Positions 23,032-34,317 of a stretch of DNA of 61,951 bases are shown here, in pieces. The translations under genes and the position numbers were made by a program. The notes under the pieces are model-generated. The model had not been told where the DNA came from, made no database searches, and worked only from the letters and a program-made list of their open reading frames with translations. The DNA lies in the NCBI GenBank assembly GCA_034698045.1, contig JAQGAU010000016.1:1-61951 (forward strand), written 5' to 3'. The DNA is from Paramacrobiotus richtersi (Eukaryota > Tardigrada > Eutardigrada > Parachela > Macrobiotidae). Within the stretch, counting starts at the first letter, position 1. Each line of letters starts with the position of its first letter.

Positions 23032-26000
23032 CTGGCAAGTGTTTGCTACAAAAAAGTAGCGTTTTTGTTGACAAAGTCCTTAAGCGGAACGCCGACTGCC
23101 GCCTTGGTTTCCGCCACTTTTGAACTGATCTGTTTACACAGATATCTACACAACTAACAACAGTATTGGAAGTCGGTATTCTTTATGCGTCAAATCGAGC
23201 ATGTATCCGGTTGGGTGTTTGTTTTGTTAACCGGACCGTTGTAAGAAATCGCTTAACCTGCAGTTTGTCACTAACACCTTACAGACTATGCTGTACGATA
23301 CATTCGAGAAGTGACAGTGAACTTGTACCGGTATTCCGCTAACCTACTGCACCAAGTGCCAAGTGAGACGGAGAAGGTGGGCTGTTTCTGCAGCGGAAGC
23401 AAAAGCTGCGAAAATATAAACATGCTGACGCATAATGGGGAACGGAAGATCAGTACGCAGAAATTCCTGAAAAATGCAGCTTCGAAACTACAATACAATG
23501 AGTAATACGGCCGTTAACCTTGGCGGCTGCTAGTTAATGATACACGTGGTAAAGTATTCTTGCTTCGATCCCTTTTCACACTTTTTTGCACTATTAAACT
23601 TTGCGTATGACTCAGCATGCAGTAGCGCGCTGGATAAAACCCCAGAGAAAGGGAGGTCATTGTTGATGCAAATGCTTTCGTCGACTTCACCGGGCCTCAC
23701 ATCTAAAGTTATTTAATTCAAAAATCATCCAAAAAATTATAAAAGTCAACAAATCCAGAAATTTCCAATAGCCAGTGAAGTCTCTTCTAAAGAGTTTGGC
23801 TAATGTATAGTGTTATAATAATAATACTGCTCGAGTTTTGTGTACGCCGGTGCCTAGCACAGTTTGCTTCGTTCCAGAGATTTTGAATGCCGGTCTTGCC
23901 TTGTTGTTGTGGAGTCTGCTGCCCCTGCGGAAACTTAGCGGAGCATTTGTGACGCTGCTGCTTTTGTATGTTTGAAAACCTGTCGTAAAGCAGTTTTATC
24001 GTAAACCAACGGTTGGGGTACAGAGAAGGTGGAGTCGCTGGCACGATTGTCACAAAGGTCTTCAGCTGTCTGTTAACAAAGAGTTTTTCGTAAAACATTG
24101 CATATTAGTAAGTGACTAGAATCCTCTGGATTTTGTTGCCACATACAGTGTTTCAGTTGTTAGCTTTAGAGATTCACCGAGGAAATATCCGGTTACCATT
24201 GCACTCCTTGCTTATACAGTAGTTAAAGCTTTTGCCCCGTTTTGTGATATAATACGCTTATATGGCCTATCATATCCATTTTTACCGAAGTACTGCAACA
24301 ATTATAATAAAATCAGAGTGAGTAGGTTATTTATCTGTAGGTAACTACTACACTTTGCTTCATAAACCATGAGGTTTACTGCCACAGTACGAACATATAA
24401 CTGCAGACAATCGGCCATAATATGAAACAGACTGGTACATGTATTGCTGTAAACCGGTACCGATACCCATGCCCACGGTAAATACCAGTACTGTACAACA
24501 AAAGCCCAATCCTGTCACTGTTAATATAGCTTTGCGTGCCCATGTCGGCATCTTTCATTTCTCCCATGTAATACCCGCCCTCTAGTACCTATTCCTCTTT
24601 GTGGACTAACATGGATCGATATTTGTTATCTATCTCAAGTGGTTAATCGAACGGTATATTTGCCAGACATACTAACTAACAACTCTGTTGGCTACCGTCT
24701 TATTATAATGATAATCAAAATACAAACTTCACGTTAATCCAAATTTAACGCAAAGTTAATGTAACTAAGCCGTTTGAGCACAAGATCCAACTTTAACCTT
24801 GGGTAAGCTTCGTGATTCCTTCGTTCCATTAGAGTGTAAAAAGGCATGTTCCTTACAAATTTTACGACGCACTCCACCCGTTAACTCGCACTGTAAACGC
24901 CGGGTAATGTGCGTGCGGAAACCCATTGACAAACCGCCCAGTCAGTTTGCTTAGCGCGCATGCTGTGGCAAAAGTGGGTTATAATAGCGGGCCGTTATGC
25001 CAACACTGGCAACACAGAACAAGCCGGTGTACCTTTTTCCATAGTCCATATAATACCAACCAGTGGGAACAAGACGCACTCTTGCTCCCATAGATAATCC
25101 AGCCGGGAAGCGAGTTCGAAATCTATTTTAAGCCGGATGATTTGGTCCCGCACATCTCTATACCGGCAAGTTAATGCAACTGTATCCAGGCGAATCTTGT
25201 AAGAGCGCGCGAGCGAGAGAATGAGAGACAGAGGCAGGGCAGCTGTTTGTGCAGAAATGTGCCGTCTTGGCGTGTATAATGTGCAAATAAATGCCACGTC
25301 CCTAACAGGGCCCGAGCATATAACCTTAGGTCCAAAATAATTACCGTGCAAGTACAATCGAGTGCTCACCTGCCCGCATAGAGATTCCGATCCCGGCTCA
25401 ACTCAGGATGTACGAGTGTGCGCCGTGTGGATCTAGTTATTTGTCTACCACGTTGCCAAATTTACACGATCAGGGACGTACTTGCCAACACTGGCTACAG
25501 TCATGCTGGCTGATCACATCCGCACATTTTTCCCCTCATTCAGTTGGTAATTTGAAGACGGCACCCGAAAAATGTCAGTTGGGAGCCGTGCGCAGTATGG
25601 TTCTCTCATATTACCTGTGTAGATCGCGGTTTTCTCATAGTTCCCAATTTCTTGTCAGTTTTCACCACTGGTCATCAAACTTTGTAGAAACTCATTATCG
25701 GTGTAGTTTTAGCAACTTGGAACGATACGATTCACACGTTGACGAGTTTTTTACGAAACTCAACATTTTAGTGTCTTCTCAATAGATACTACACGGAAAG
25801 TTGGAAATTGGACATTTCCTTCCAACGGCAGTTTTTCTAGCCATCGGTTTGTTACTGCCTTGGCTTTTTATTGATGTTATTCGTTATACCCATCCTTCCG
25901 CTGCGCTCGTTGTAATTACATCAACAAACACCCGAAGTAAACGCACTCTTCTTCGATTTGATCACCCAGTGCTGCGCGTTGTGGACTAATTGAATGTGTG

Positions 26001-26230
26001 TGTATATGGATGGTCGTTAATTGTATAACGCTTACCTTGTTCGCCTTGTTGTCTGGCGCGTATATAAGGGATGAGAGTGTACTTTGCGGTGTGTTGCTCG
26101 CGAGTCAAGTATCGATCCCGATCGATGAAGGTTGTGCCTCGTCGAGTTATGGACCGGTATGAAGAAGCGATATGCCCATAAATTCCACGCTATTAACCCA
26201 CACTCGTATCCTGTCAAGTGAGCACCGGGC
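23032..26230. other. Intergenic, about 3.2 kb
   Basis: Holds a TAA-tailed retroposon copy (23715-23827). Open frames at 24995-25369 (-) and 25408-25785 (+) lack domains, plausible signals or splice partners. A distal 5' exon of the E93-like gene could lie here but is not visible. Confidence 0.4.
23715..23827 (+). mobile_element. Short TAA-tailed retroposon-like repeat, copy 2
   Basis: Shares AAAATTATAAAA, TTTCCAATAGCCAGT and TTGGCTA with 8350-8481 and ends in a similar ATAATAATA tail. Two copies in introns or intergenic DNA with the same 3' tail argue for dispersed retroposition rather than chance. Confidence 0.55.
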
Positions 26231-29200
26231 ATGATGCATAATCCAGTAGCCGGGTCGAAAGAAAGTTGTACGGCATCGACACACGCTGCATTAATGGCTG
26301 AGAGTACAAATGAGTCAGCTGTGATGCTTACCAACGGCGACAGCGTTGTCCACGTTCCGCCGGTGCAAAGTTCAAGTAAAGCGAGTGCTAATCGTAATAA
26401 GACGACAAAGAGTAAACCGGTCAAACCACGCAAGATGGTACGGCAGATTCTCAAACAGAATGACGACGAGAAAGCCACGGAGAAGATGAACAGGAAGATT
26501 GTCATACAGAAGAAACGTTTTCGACTGGCGTATGCGCCGCGTAATGGTGTGGCGATGCATCCAATGGAGAACGCGCTGATTATATGTAAGACGCCCAATC
26601 GCTGCCAGCAAAAAATGCGACTGCTGCGGAAGACGCTGAGGAGGACGGCCTGGAATTGCGTCATAGCTGCAGGTAGAGCGATCTTTTTCGGATCACGAGT
26701 TCATGTCAGAGAGGCTTGCTTGATTGACTGGTATATATGCGCTCCAACGAAAAGTCGTAGACCATAGTGTTAAGTTGGCAATTCAACGGATAGGTACTTT
26801 TTCAAAAATCACGCAGTTAGTGTGGTGTATATTCTTTCCTTCTTACACGGAAAAACAGCATGGAGAACAGTTCTGCAAAAGAATAACAAAAGCATACTGT
26901 AGTTTGATCATAATATGGCATACCGATCTCTCTTATCCTAAAACGCGGCTCAGGTTATCGATAGTTTGTGTGCTTCGCGTGTTTTGCGAAGGATTCACAG
27001 GCTCTTGTGCGCAAAAAGTTAATTCAGTGAATGTCCCCGAAGTAATTCTAATAGTTTTTTCAGTGCAAAAGAAAGATACATGTATGATCAAGAACTTGCT
27101 ATATCTAAAGTATTTAGTATAGTGAGTTCTTGGTATGATACATAAATCTGTGATTCTTGAAATAATGCAACTTCTGTTGTCTTGTAAATGTACTGTAGCT
27201 TTTCGGTTTTCGCCTGAATTGCATATAGGTACTGACAGCACAAACAACTGACTGATCATTACTAATACCACAGCTGATTTGTTCATAGGCCTTGAATGTG
27301 CCGCTTGCTACAATCTACACGACCTAAAAAACCGGTCAGTAAGAATCCGAGCCAATTCAACCGTTTCAACTTTACTGCGTGATTCCCAAACCCAACAAAG
27401 TGCACCAAGCGAGACTCCCAAGGAAGCCACAACAGTGAATTCCACGAATCTTCAAAATGGCATCCCACAATCTCCAGGTTCATCAAAACCGTTAGACTGG
27501 GCGCCACACTTTCCCTGTATCTTTTGCGAACATCTTCCTATTCCCCCACCACCCAAACCGAAACCAAAGACTCCTGCACTGCCAGAAACCGCTGTTGTAC
27601 AGCGAAAGGAAGTCGTCGTGGCGCCGCCGTCGGATAATCTTGACTGGCTACGTTCATTGCAGCTGCAACTGCCTAGCTTGAATTTGGGTATCAACATGGA
27701 CGGTGGGAGTCTGTCGTCGGCTATTTCGAATCCCTTTACACCAGCATCGCCGATGCAGACTAGCACGCTAACAGCGTCAGTGTGGTCCAAGGTCAATCCG
27801 TTTCGATTCATGCCGGAAGAGCCAGTACGCCCCGAGGAAGACGAACAGCAAGGTACATCGCCGAACTGTAGAATACGCATTATGCAAACGCGCTATATAT
27901 GCAGAATAAACAGTCGAAGTCGTTCTGTTGGTAACCTACATAGTATAGCGATAAAATGATTTGCCTGCACGTTGTACCTTCACTGATACGTGTTCACCTG
28001 TTCTCTCTAAATTACTTCCTTAACTTTATCTAGCCTTGATCTTGTTAGCCACTCACACATGCAAAATTTGCAATTAGCATGGCCGCTTACCGGCCTTGCC
28101 AGATCGGAGAATGTTCCGCACTTTATTCTCAAGCGAGCTGGCTAGCGAACTGTTTCCTCTTTCTTACGAGCGTCTTTTCCTGGGTGAGCACGTATCAGTA
28201 AAGGTACGACATACAGGCAAATCATTTTATCGCTATAATAACTAGTTAGTCTGTTTTCTGTGTTCACGATTGAAAAGGAAACAACCGTCCAGTCACAGGC
28301 CGTAATCAATCAGTCGTTTCTACGCGTCTGCCCGACATACGCTGATTTACCAAATAAATTTTACCACAGTAGCGCATCTTGTTTGAACTCTGAAGTCGTT
28401 CCTATTTCAAAATAGTTTTCCCCTTTTCGATTCGCCAATGACCTTGCACCATGAAAATTAGGTGATTAAAATAATTGTTTTGCGACTATTACTTGAACGG
28501 CGAAGGCAATAGTATACCGACCAATCACCGTAACCGCATTACTATCCATACGTGACTGGTCTTGTACTCGTCACAACGGCCTAATAAATAAACTCTAGTT
28601 GCAGCCCTGACGAAACCCAGTCCATCGACCTCAAACCCCGACACCCCACCGCTCCTCCCACCCCCCTCGAAACCATCACGTTCCCGCGGTCAAGGGCGCC
28701 AGCGCCGCTACACCCCGTCCGAACTACGCGCTGCGATCGACGAAGTGGAACGCGGGAATGTCGGCACCCGGAAAGCCGCCCTGCTCTACGGCATCCCCCG
28801 CTCCACGCTTCGCAACAAAGTGGGCAAGCTCCTCACCATCAAGAAACCCGAGGATAACGAGCCAGGTACGGCCCAACCACTCGTGAACGGCTCCTCGTTC
28901 TCAGAATCGCCAGTGGTCAAAGAAGAAGGTCCGGTGACACCCAACAAGCAAGACATTACTTTCGCTTTAAAGCGCATCATCTCCCGGCATTTGTCTGATA
29001 AATACCGAGCACCTGCACCAGCAAAAGCCAGAGCGGAAGGCAAACAGAAAAGATCGCGGAATATTGACCCGGCTAACCGGCACAAAAGGGGACGCTATCG
29101 CAAGTACAAACAAGGGGACCTGGAAGAAGCGCTGCGATTGGTTAAACAGGGGGAGATGACGGTCCACCGTGCTGGGCACTTATTCGGGATCCCGCATAGT

Positions 29201-29743
29201 ACGCTGGAGTACAAAATCAAAGAGCGCAACGGGACTCTCCCGCATAACCCCTCAGTCAGCTCCGAACTGGAGAAACCAACGAAACCCGTCAAAACTAAAA
29301 AGACTGCCATCACCGAAGCAACGAATAACGAAACCAGTTCCCTTCCCGTGACCCCCACAACCCCGTTTCTCCTCGATTTCCCACCCGTACCCGCTGATCT
29401 CAACGGTAGTTTACTGGGACTCCCGCCGACCCCGAATATTTTCTTTCCCAACAACCCATTCCGGTTCGGTACCGGTGGCGAAGGGAACATCTTCAACCAA
29501 CTCCTGACGTTGCAGTTGCTGCAAAATAGCATGATGGGATTGAATGCCCTTCCCCCACCGGCATTTTCCCTGTTTGATGGGAATCCGGCCCCCGCGGGAT
29601 CGGCTCCGTTCCGTCCATGGGCCGAAGGGCAAGAGGCGGGACCGGCCGTGATTAAAGAGAAGAAGGTTAGAAAGCGGAAAATGGAGGATGGACCGCTCAA
29701 TCTGACTGTGTCAAAAGATAAGGCAGCGAAGCTGGTGGAGTAG
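26231..29743 (+). CDS. E93/Mblk-1-like transcription factor with two pipsqueak HTH domains
   Basis: Three exons (26231-26672, 27289-27852, 28605-29743; introns phase 1) encode 714 aa. Exon 1 and the start of exon 2 form a basic segment (AWNCVIAAG|LECAACYNLHDL) that I recall as conserved in E93-type proteins. Exon 3 has two psq helix-turn-helix domains: RRYTPSELRAAIDEVERG...YGIPRSTLRNKV, and KRGRYRKYKQGDLEEALRLV...FGIPHSTLEYKI. The C-terminus has PLNLTVSK, close to the CtBP-binding P-x-D-L-S type. The two-psq arrangement plus that motif fits Eip93F/Mblk-1/LCOR. In insects E93 is an ecdysone-induced nuclear factor that specifies adult metamorphosis; the role in this animal is unknown. An additional 5' exon is possible. 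Confidence 0.85.
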
Positions 29744-30278
29744 AGTATTTCTTACAAGAGTATTTCAAGTTCAGGGTGATCATTGTGAAAACCGTCCCGG
29801 TGCATACAACGTAGTGCTGCATATAGGTTTATCGATTTCTCTCGCTTGAGCCGTGGATATTTGATACTGATACTGGTTTCATGTTTCATGCTAAAATTAC
29901 TGGTTTCTATATAAACAAGCGCCCAAAGCAGTGTCCTATGTGTCCGTGCATCTCTATGTATTAGGTATCACCATACTTATCAGGATACCTATGCTAATAA
30001 GAATCCCGCGTATTCGGTAAGTGCTGTGTGTACGTAGTTGCTAAAAGTATGAGTTTCGGAAAAGCAAACAGTCGATCAATCAGAAGAAGATCCTTTTAAA
30101 CTTTGTCATTGGCAGCGAAGTACGATAGAAATGGATGAAGTCTCATGTTACAATCGCGTTAGGTAGACTGAACTGTCTGCTGTGTTTATGATGACACTAT
30201 TCACAGACAAAAAAGTCGTTCAAAAATTTCTAAACGGCGTTTTTTAAAAGTGTGTTTTCTTGCCGTTGTATCGAAAAA
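29744..30278. other. Intergenic between the E93-like gene and the GPCR
   Basis: Probable 3' UTR of the E93-like gene and 5' region of the receptor. No RNA gene or repeat is seen. An in-frame upstream ATG at 30252 could add nine residues to the receptor. Confidence 0.5.
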
Positions 30279-31392
30279 ATGGATTATTATGATTACGAAA
30301 ACGACAGTATACCGTTCAGATATAACTACACGTACGATTTCTCCCAGTCCGTCATTTCAAGCGCGAGTATGATCGGTCTGACAATTGCCAGCCTAGCTCT
30401 TAATCTTGGCATGCTCCTAATCTTTCTCTTGACCAAGAAACTCCGCACCGCATTCTCCGTGTACATTATCGTCCTCCTAATAAGCAACATCCTGTACGCT
30501 GCGTTTGACCACCCGTTAGAGATCATACTGGAGGAATACGGGCACTGGTGGATGGGCTTTCCCGCCTGTAACCTCTTCCTGTACAACACATACATTATCT
30601 GTGCCGTGTCGATGCACACCCACGTTCTTATCACTATCAACCGCATCTGGGCGCTGGTCTTCCCGGTTTCGTATAAGCAGCACCATAACGCGAAGACCGC
30701 GTGGTGGATGTGTGTTGGGATGATTGTCTACATTCATCTGTTCCTTTTACCGGGATATTTAGTGGATTTAATAGTATACCGACAAGCGGATGATGAGGGA
30801 TGTGGTCTGGGGCTGGATGCACAGTTCGAGTGGGCGATGATTACACAATTGGTGGTGTATGATCTGCCGATTGTTTTCATAGTGGGGTCGTATCCGTTCC
30901 TTCTGCGAAAGCAGTTACGACGGAGTAGAGTTGGCAGTTTAAAAATGGTCGCCAAAGGTTAGTAAAAAACAAATTAAGTAAAATATAGCGTTTCGGCGGG
31001 GATTTGCTTCATGCAAAAACGTTTCAAGTTTTGCATAGAATTAGAATGATGCAGCGGTCTTTTCTGTAGGCGCACAAACCGAACTCGCAGTTCACCGTGC
31101 CGAAATGCTAAAACCACGGCGAAAGAAGGACAGATCCAAACCGTTCGTTTTGCTGACATTGCTGACAGTAGGTATCTTTATCTGCTGGACCCCAACCATG
31201 GTGTTCTATACCATGAGCTGCTTTGTGAATGTTGACTATCTGAACGCTGTGGATCAAGTCGGGAACTTTATGTACGGCCTTCAGTCCCTTCTGGATCCGA
31301 TTTTCTTTGCTCTGAGTCTGCAGTCCATATCACGTCATCTAAGGTTACGCTGCCGGATTCGAATGCCGACAACCAAAGAAACTTTAAGTTAG
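30279..31392 (+). CDS. Rhodopsin-like (class A) orphan G-protein-coupled receptor
   Basis: Two exons (30279-30957 and 31070-31392, phase-1 intron of 112 bp) encode 333 aa with seven hydrophobic segments. The N-terminus is short, acidic and tyrosine-rich with an N-Y-T glycosylation site. TM3 ends in N-R-I-W instead of D/E-R-Y. A TM3 cysteine (FPACNLF) and an extracellular loop 2 cysteine (DEGCGLG) can form the usual disulfide. TM6 has the class A F-I-C-W-T-P motif. TM7 has L-D-P-I-F-F in place of N-P-x-x-Y. The third intracellular loop is short and basic, and the intron falls in it. The ligand cannot be inferred. The gene is convergent with citrate synthase across a large palindrome. Confidence 0.85.
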
Positions 31393-32844
31393 GATGGAGC
31401 ATTCTAAACGTTATTTCAAATGCTGCGTAAACCGGGCTTTGTGAATCAGTGACCTAGTGTGCTACCGGTAAAGGCTTCCATGATTTCAGCCAGCTAGAAA
31501 TAGTTCAAATTCGTTCTGCTTAAGGCTATATTCTGGCTATGTCATAACCACCACCGAAACGAAGACCGCCGCGGACCTGTAAGCATTACGCCAAGCAACA
31601 CTGTTGTTTTTAATAGCAAGGACATCAATAAACAGTATCCAGAAATCCGTTTGTGCGCGCAACGTCCGGCTGTTGCGCAATAGGGCGAAAAAGTTTAAAC
31701 ACGTTTCCTTCTCAATTAATTCAGCGTTTCACTCAAACTTCCTGAAAGTTTTATGGTAAATGCACATATATATGGTGATCATTCTGAACCATTTTCAGTC
31801 CCGAGGCATTTTTCTGAAATTTTAAATTGAATTTTAAAATTTTCGAAATTCATTTTAAAATTTCAGGAACATACCTCCGGGCTGATTATGGGTCAGAACG
31901 ATCATCATGTATATGTGCATTTATCATAAAACTTTCAAGAAGTTTGGATAAAACACTGAATTAATTGAGAGGGAAACGTGTTTAAACTTTTTCCCACTGT
32001 TTCGTAACAGCCGGACGTTACGCGCACAAACGGATTTCTGGACACTGTTTATTGACGTTCCAGCTATTATAAAAGATAATGAAGGTTGGTGCAAGACTCA
32101 CAAATGCGCGGGGGCTGCGGTTTTGCATATACTTATGACAATATATTGAATATTCCCTTGAACGAGCTGTCTTCTCTGTTTTCCCGCCGTCACTTCTCGG
32201 GAAAAGATATATTTAATATTTTTTGATTTGCCTCTTTATCGTCGATGTCTATTTTGACTAGGATCAATTAATCAGTACGCGCTACGTTCCAGTTTATCAA
32301 GCACACATTAATTGCTCAAGGTCAAGGGCACTGTTGCCTGTGAAACGAGTGAAACGGTACCACAGCTATACATACGGTACATGATTCTACGAGTACGAGT
32401 GTTGCTGTCGCATGAACGTTATTGCAGCTATTTTTGACTTGCACGTGGCTGGAAGCTTCAAAATATCTGGATAGTCCGCCCAAACCCATAACAGCTGAGA
32501 AACTGGTCTTAATGATGATTGCCAGTGTTAAAGCAGCAGCACAATGCTGACGCTAACGGTTTTCTGGACGTTGGATGCAGAAGACAAGGTTGTGCACAAC
32601 AGAACTGCAGCTTAACGCTACAATGTTAATGCATTGATTAATCGCTACAATGTATCTAAATTAATTATCCTATCCAGATCATAGTGCAAATTAGCCAGTT
32701 ACCGCAGTAATCATCCTAATAGTCACGACAATAAGCATTTGGGACCATACCACAAACGAGAACATAACCACCACAAAATAAATAAGTTCTGAAATGGAAC
32801 ACTCGCTTACTGCTAGCAACAGTAAACCTAACAAGTCCTGAATT
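31393..32844. other. Intergenic between convergent GPCR and citrate synthase genes
   Basis: Apart from the foldback element at 31608-32073, this stretch holds only probable 3' UTRs. Nothing else is recognisable between 32074 and 32844. Confidence 0.5.
31608..32073. mobile_element. 465-bp foldback palindrome (MITE-like)
   Basis: Two arms of about 220 bp are reverse complements of one another at roughly 85% by eye. Left-arm strings CAATAAACAGT, GAAATCCGTTTGTGCGCG and GTTTAAACACGTTTCC reappear inverted on the right. The centre lies at about 31840 in an AT-rich run. The left arm supplies AATAAA on the plus strand (31627-31632) and the right arm supplies AATAAA on the minus strand (32053-32048). 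No coding capacity is seen. It is either a MITE or a foldback element; target-site duplications were not resolved. Confidence 0.8.
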
Positions 32845-34317
32845 TCATTTTTTCGGTGGTTGTGGCTGAGGCGCGTCTCCTTCGGTGTATTTGCATTGTT
32901 TCATGAGGCCTTCAGTACTCAAAGATTTCGGACGTTCCAGCGGCAATCCCATACCGCGACTCCAGATGAACTGAGATAAGCAGCCCAGAGCTCGAGAAAC
33001 ACCGAACAGGACGGTGTAGTAACTCATTTCCGTCATTCCATAAAACTGGAGAAGCACACCGCTATGTGCATCAACGTTCGGCCACGGATTTTGGATGCCA
33101 CGGATTTTGGTTTTACCATGCTCCGTCAGAATGTCCGGCACAAGGTTGTATAACTGCGAAACCAGTTGAAACATCGGGTCGTTCGGCAGATGCTTAAGCG
33201 CGAATTCGCGTTGGCATGAGTAGCGAGGATCCGTTTTACGCAGTACTGCGTGTCCGTAACCAGGCACCACCTGTCCAGAATTCAGGGTTTTCCAAATCCA
33301 GTCGGTCAGCTGTTGATCGGTCGCATCCTTGCCACCGAGATCCTGCCGCAACTTCGTCAGCCATACCAACACTTCTTGGTTGGCCAAACCATGCAGCGGT
33401 CCAGCCAGGCCACAAAGCGCCGCTCCAAAGCTCAAATATGGATCCGCGAGAGCACTGCCGACAAGATGTGACGTGTGTGCTGATACATTGCCGCCCTCGT
33501 GATCAGCGTGGATGGTCAAGTACAGGCGCATCAATTCCACGAATTTCTCGTCTGTGTATCCCAACATGTTGCAGAAATTGGCCGACCAATCTTTCTTATC
33601 GTCGATAGCGCCGATACCGCTGCCATTTCGAAACAGGTTGCGATAAATGGTCGCAGCGATTGCCGGCAGTCTAGCAATCAAATCCATTGAATCTTCGTAA
33701 GCATGCTCCCAGTACGTGCTTTTCTGGGCTTTGGCTTCGTACGCCTTTGCGAATTTGCTCTCGCTCTGCAGCGCAATGACAGCTGCCGCAAACTGTGACA
33801 TTGGATGCAAATTCGATGGAAATCCATTCAATAGACGGACAACATGCGCTGGCAGAGACCCACGTTGAGCCCATTCTTGCGAAACCCAGTTAACCTGTTC
33901 TTGGCTGGGAATATCCCCAGTGCATAGCAGCCAAAATAGACCCTCAGGCAGCGGCTCGCTGCCACCAGGAGCTCTGGGGAGTTTCTCTTGACACTCGGGG
34001 ATGGTATATCCGCGAAATCGGATACCTTCCTCCTCATCCAGCACCGATGTTTCCCACACCATAGCTTTAATACTTCTCATGCCTCCATAGACCTGATCAA
34101 CGGTCACCTCGCCGACTTTTGTGTCCTTATGCGCCGCACGAAAGGCCTTCACTTTAGCATTATGAGCCGGGATCTTCTCGGCCAGTACTTCTTTCAAGTT
34201 CGAGGTGGAGCATCCTTTGCCTGATGCCAAGCAGCGAACAACAGACCAGTTCGCATTATTCTGCAGCATCGAAGGCAAGCCAAAGGATTTCGTAGCAGCA
34301 TGACGAAAAAGTGCCAT
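32845..34317 (-). CDS. CS: Citrate synthase, mitochondrial
   Basis: A single uninterrupted frame of 490 aa. The N-terminus (about 35 residues, basic and hydroxylated, [10 protein letters not shown]...) is a plausible mitochondrial targeting peptide. The protein condenses acetyl-CoA and oxaloacetate to citrate in the matrix, the first step of the TCA cycle. Catalytic residues are all present: His309 in [11 protein letters not shown], His356 in [16 protein letters not shown] and Asp416 in [11 protein letters not shown]. Also conserved are [20 protein letters not shown] (about 90-109) and [10 protein letters not shown]. Length fits animal mitochondrial enzymes (about 465-470 aa). The absence of introns is unusual beside spliced neighbours and may point to a retrocopy or intron loss. 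The frame is intact, so it is probably functional. Confidence 0.97.
   Translation of the reverse strand: MALFRHAATKSFGLPSMLQNNANWSVVRCLASGKGCSTSNLKEVLAEKIPAHNAKVKAFRAAHKDTKVGEVTVDQVYGGMRSIKAMVWETSVLDEEEGIRFRGYTIPECQEKLPRAPGGSEPLPEGLFWLLCTGDIPSQEQVNWVSQEWAQRGSLPAHVVRLLNGFPSNLHPMSQFAAAVIALQSESKFAKAYEAKAQKSTYWEHAYEDSMDLIARLPAIAATIYRNLFRNGSGIGAIDDKKDWSANFCNMLGYTDEKFVELMRLYLTIHADHEGGNVSAHTSHLVGSALADPYLSFGAALCGLAGPLHGLANQEVLVWLTKLRQDLGGKDATDQQLTDWIWKTLNSGQVVPGYGHAVLRKTDPRYSCQREFALKHLPNDPMFQLVSQLYNLVPDILTEHGKTKIRGIQNPWPNVDAHSGVLLQFYGMTEMSYYTVLFGVSRALGCLSQFIWSRGMGLPLERPKSLSTEGLMKQCKYTEGDAPQPQPPKK

Noticed and set aside
24931-24960. GACAAACCGCCCAGTCAG as another copy of the family upstream palindrome
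   Set aside because: Only the ACCGCC and AGTC pieces match, the palindromic core is missing and no family gene is near.
24995-25785. Two open frames of about 125 codons, one on each strand
   Set aside because: No domains, signal peptides or coherent splice partners; length is compatible with chance.
26032-26664. A 210-codon open frame on the minus strand opposite the E93-like first exon
   Set aside because: It is the antisense of a supported coding exon and has no domain or splice context of its own.
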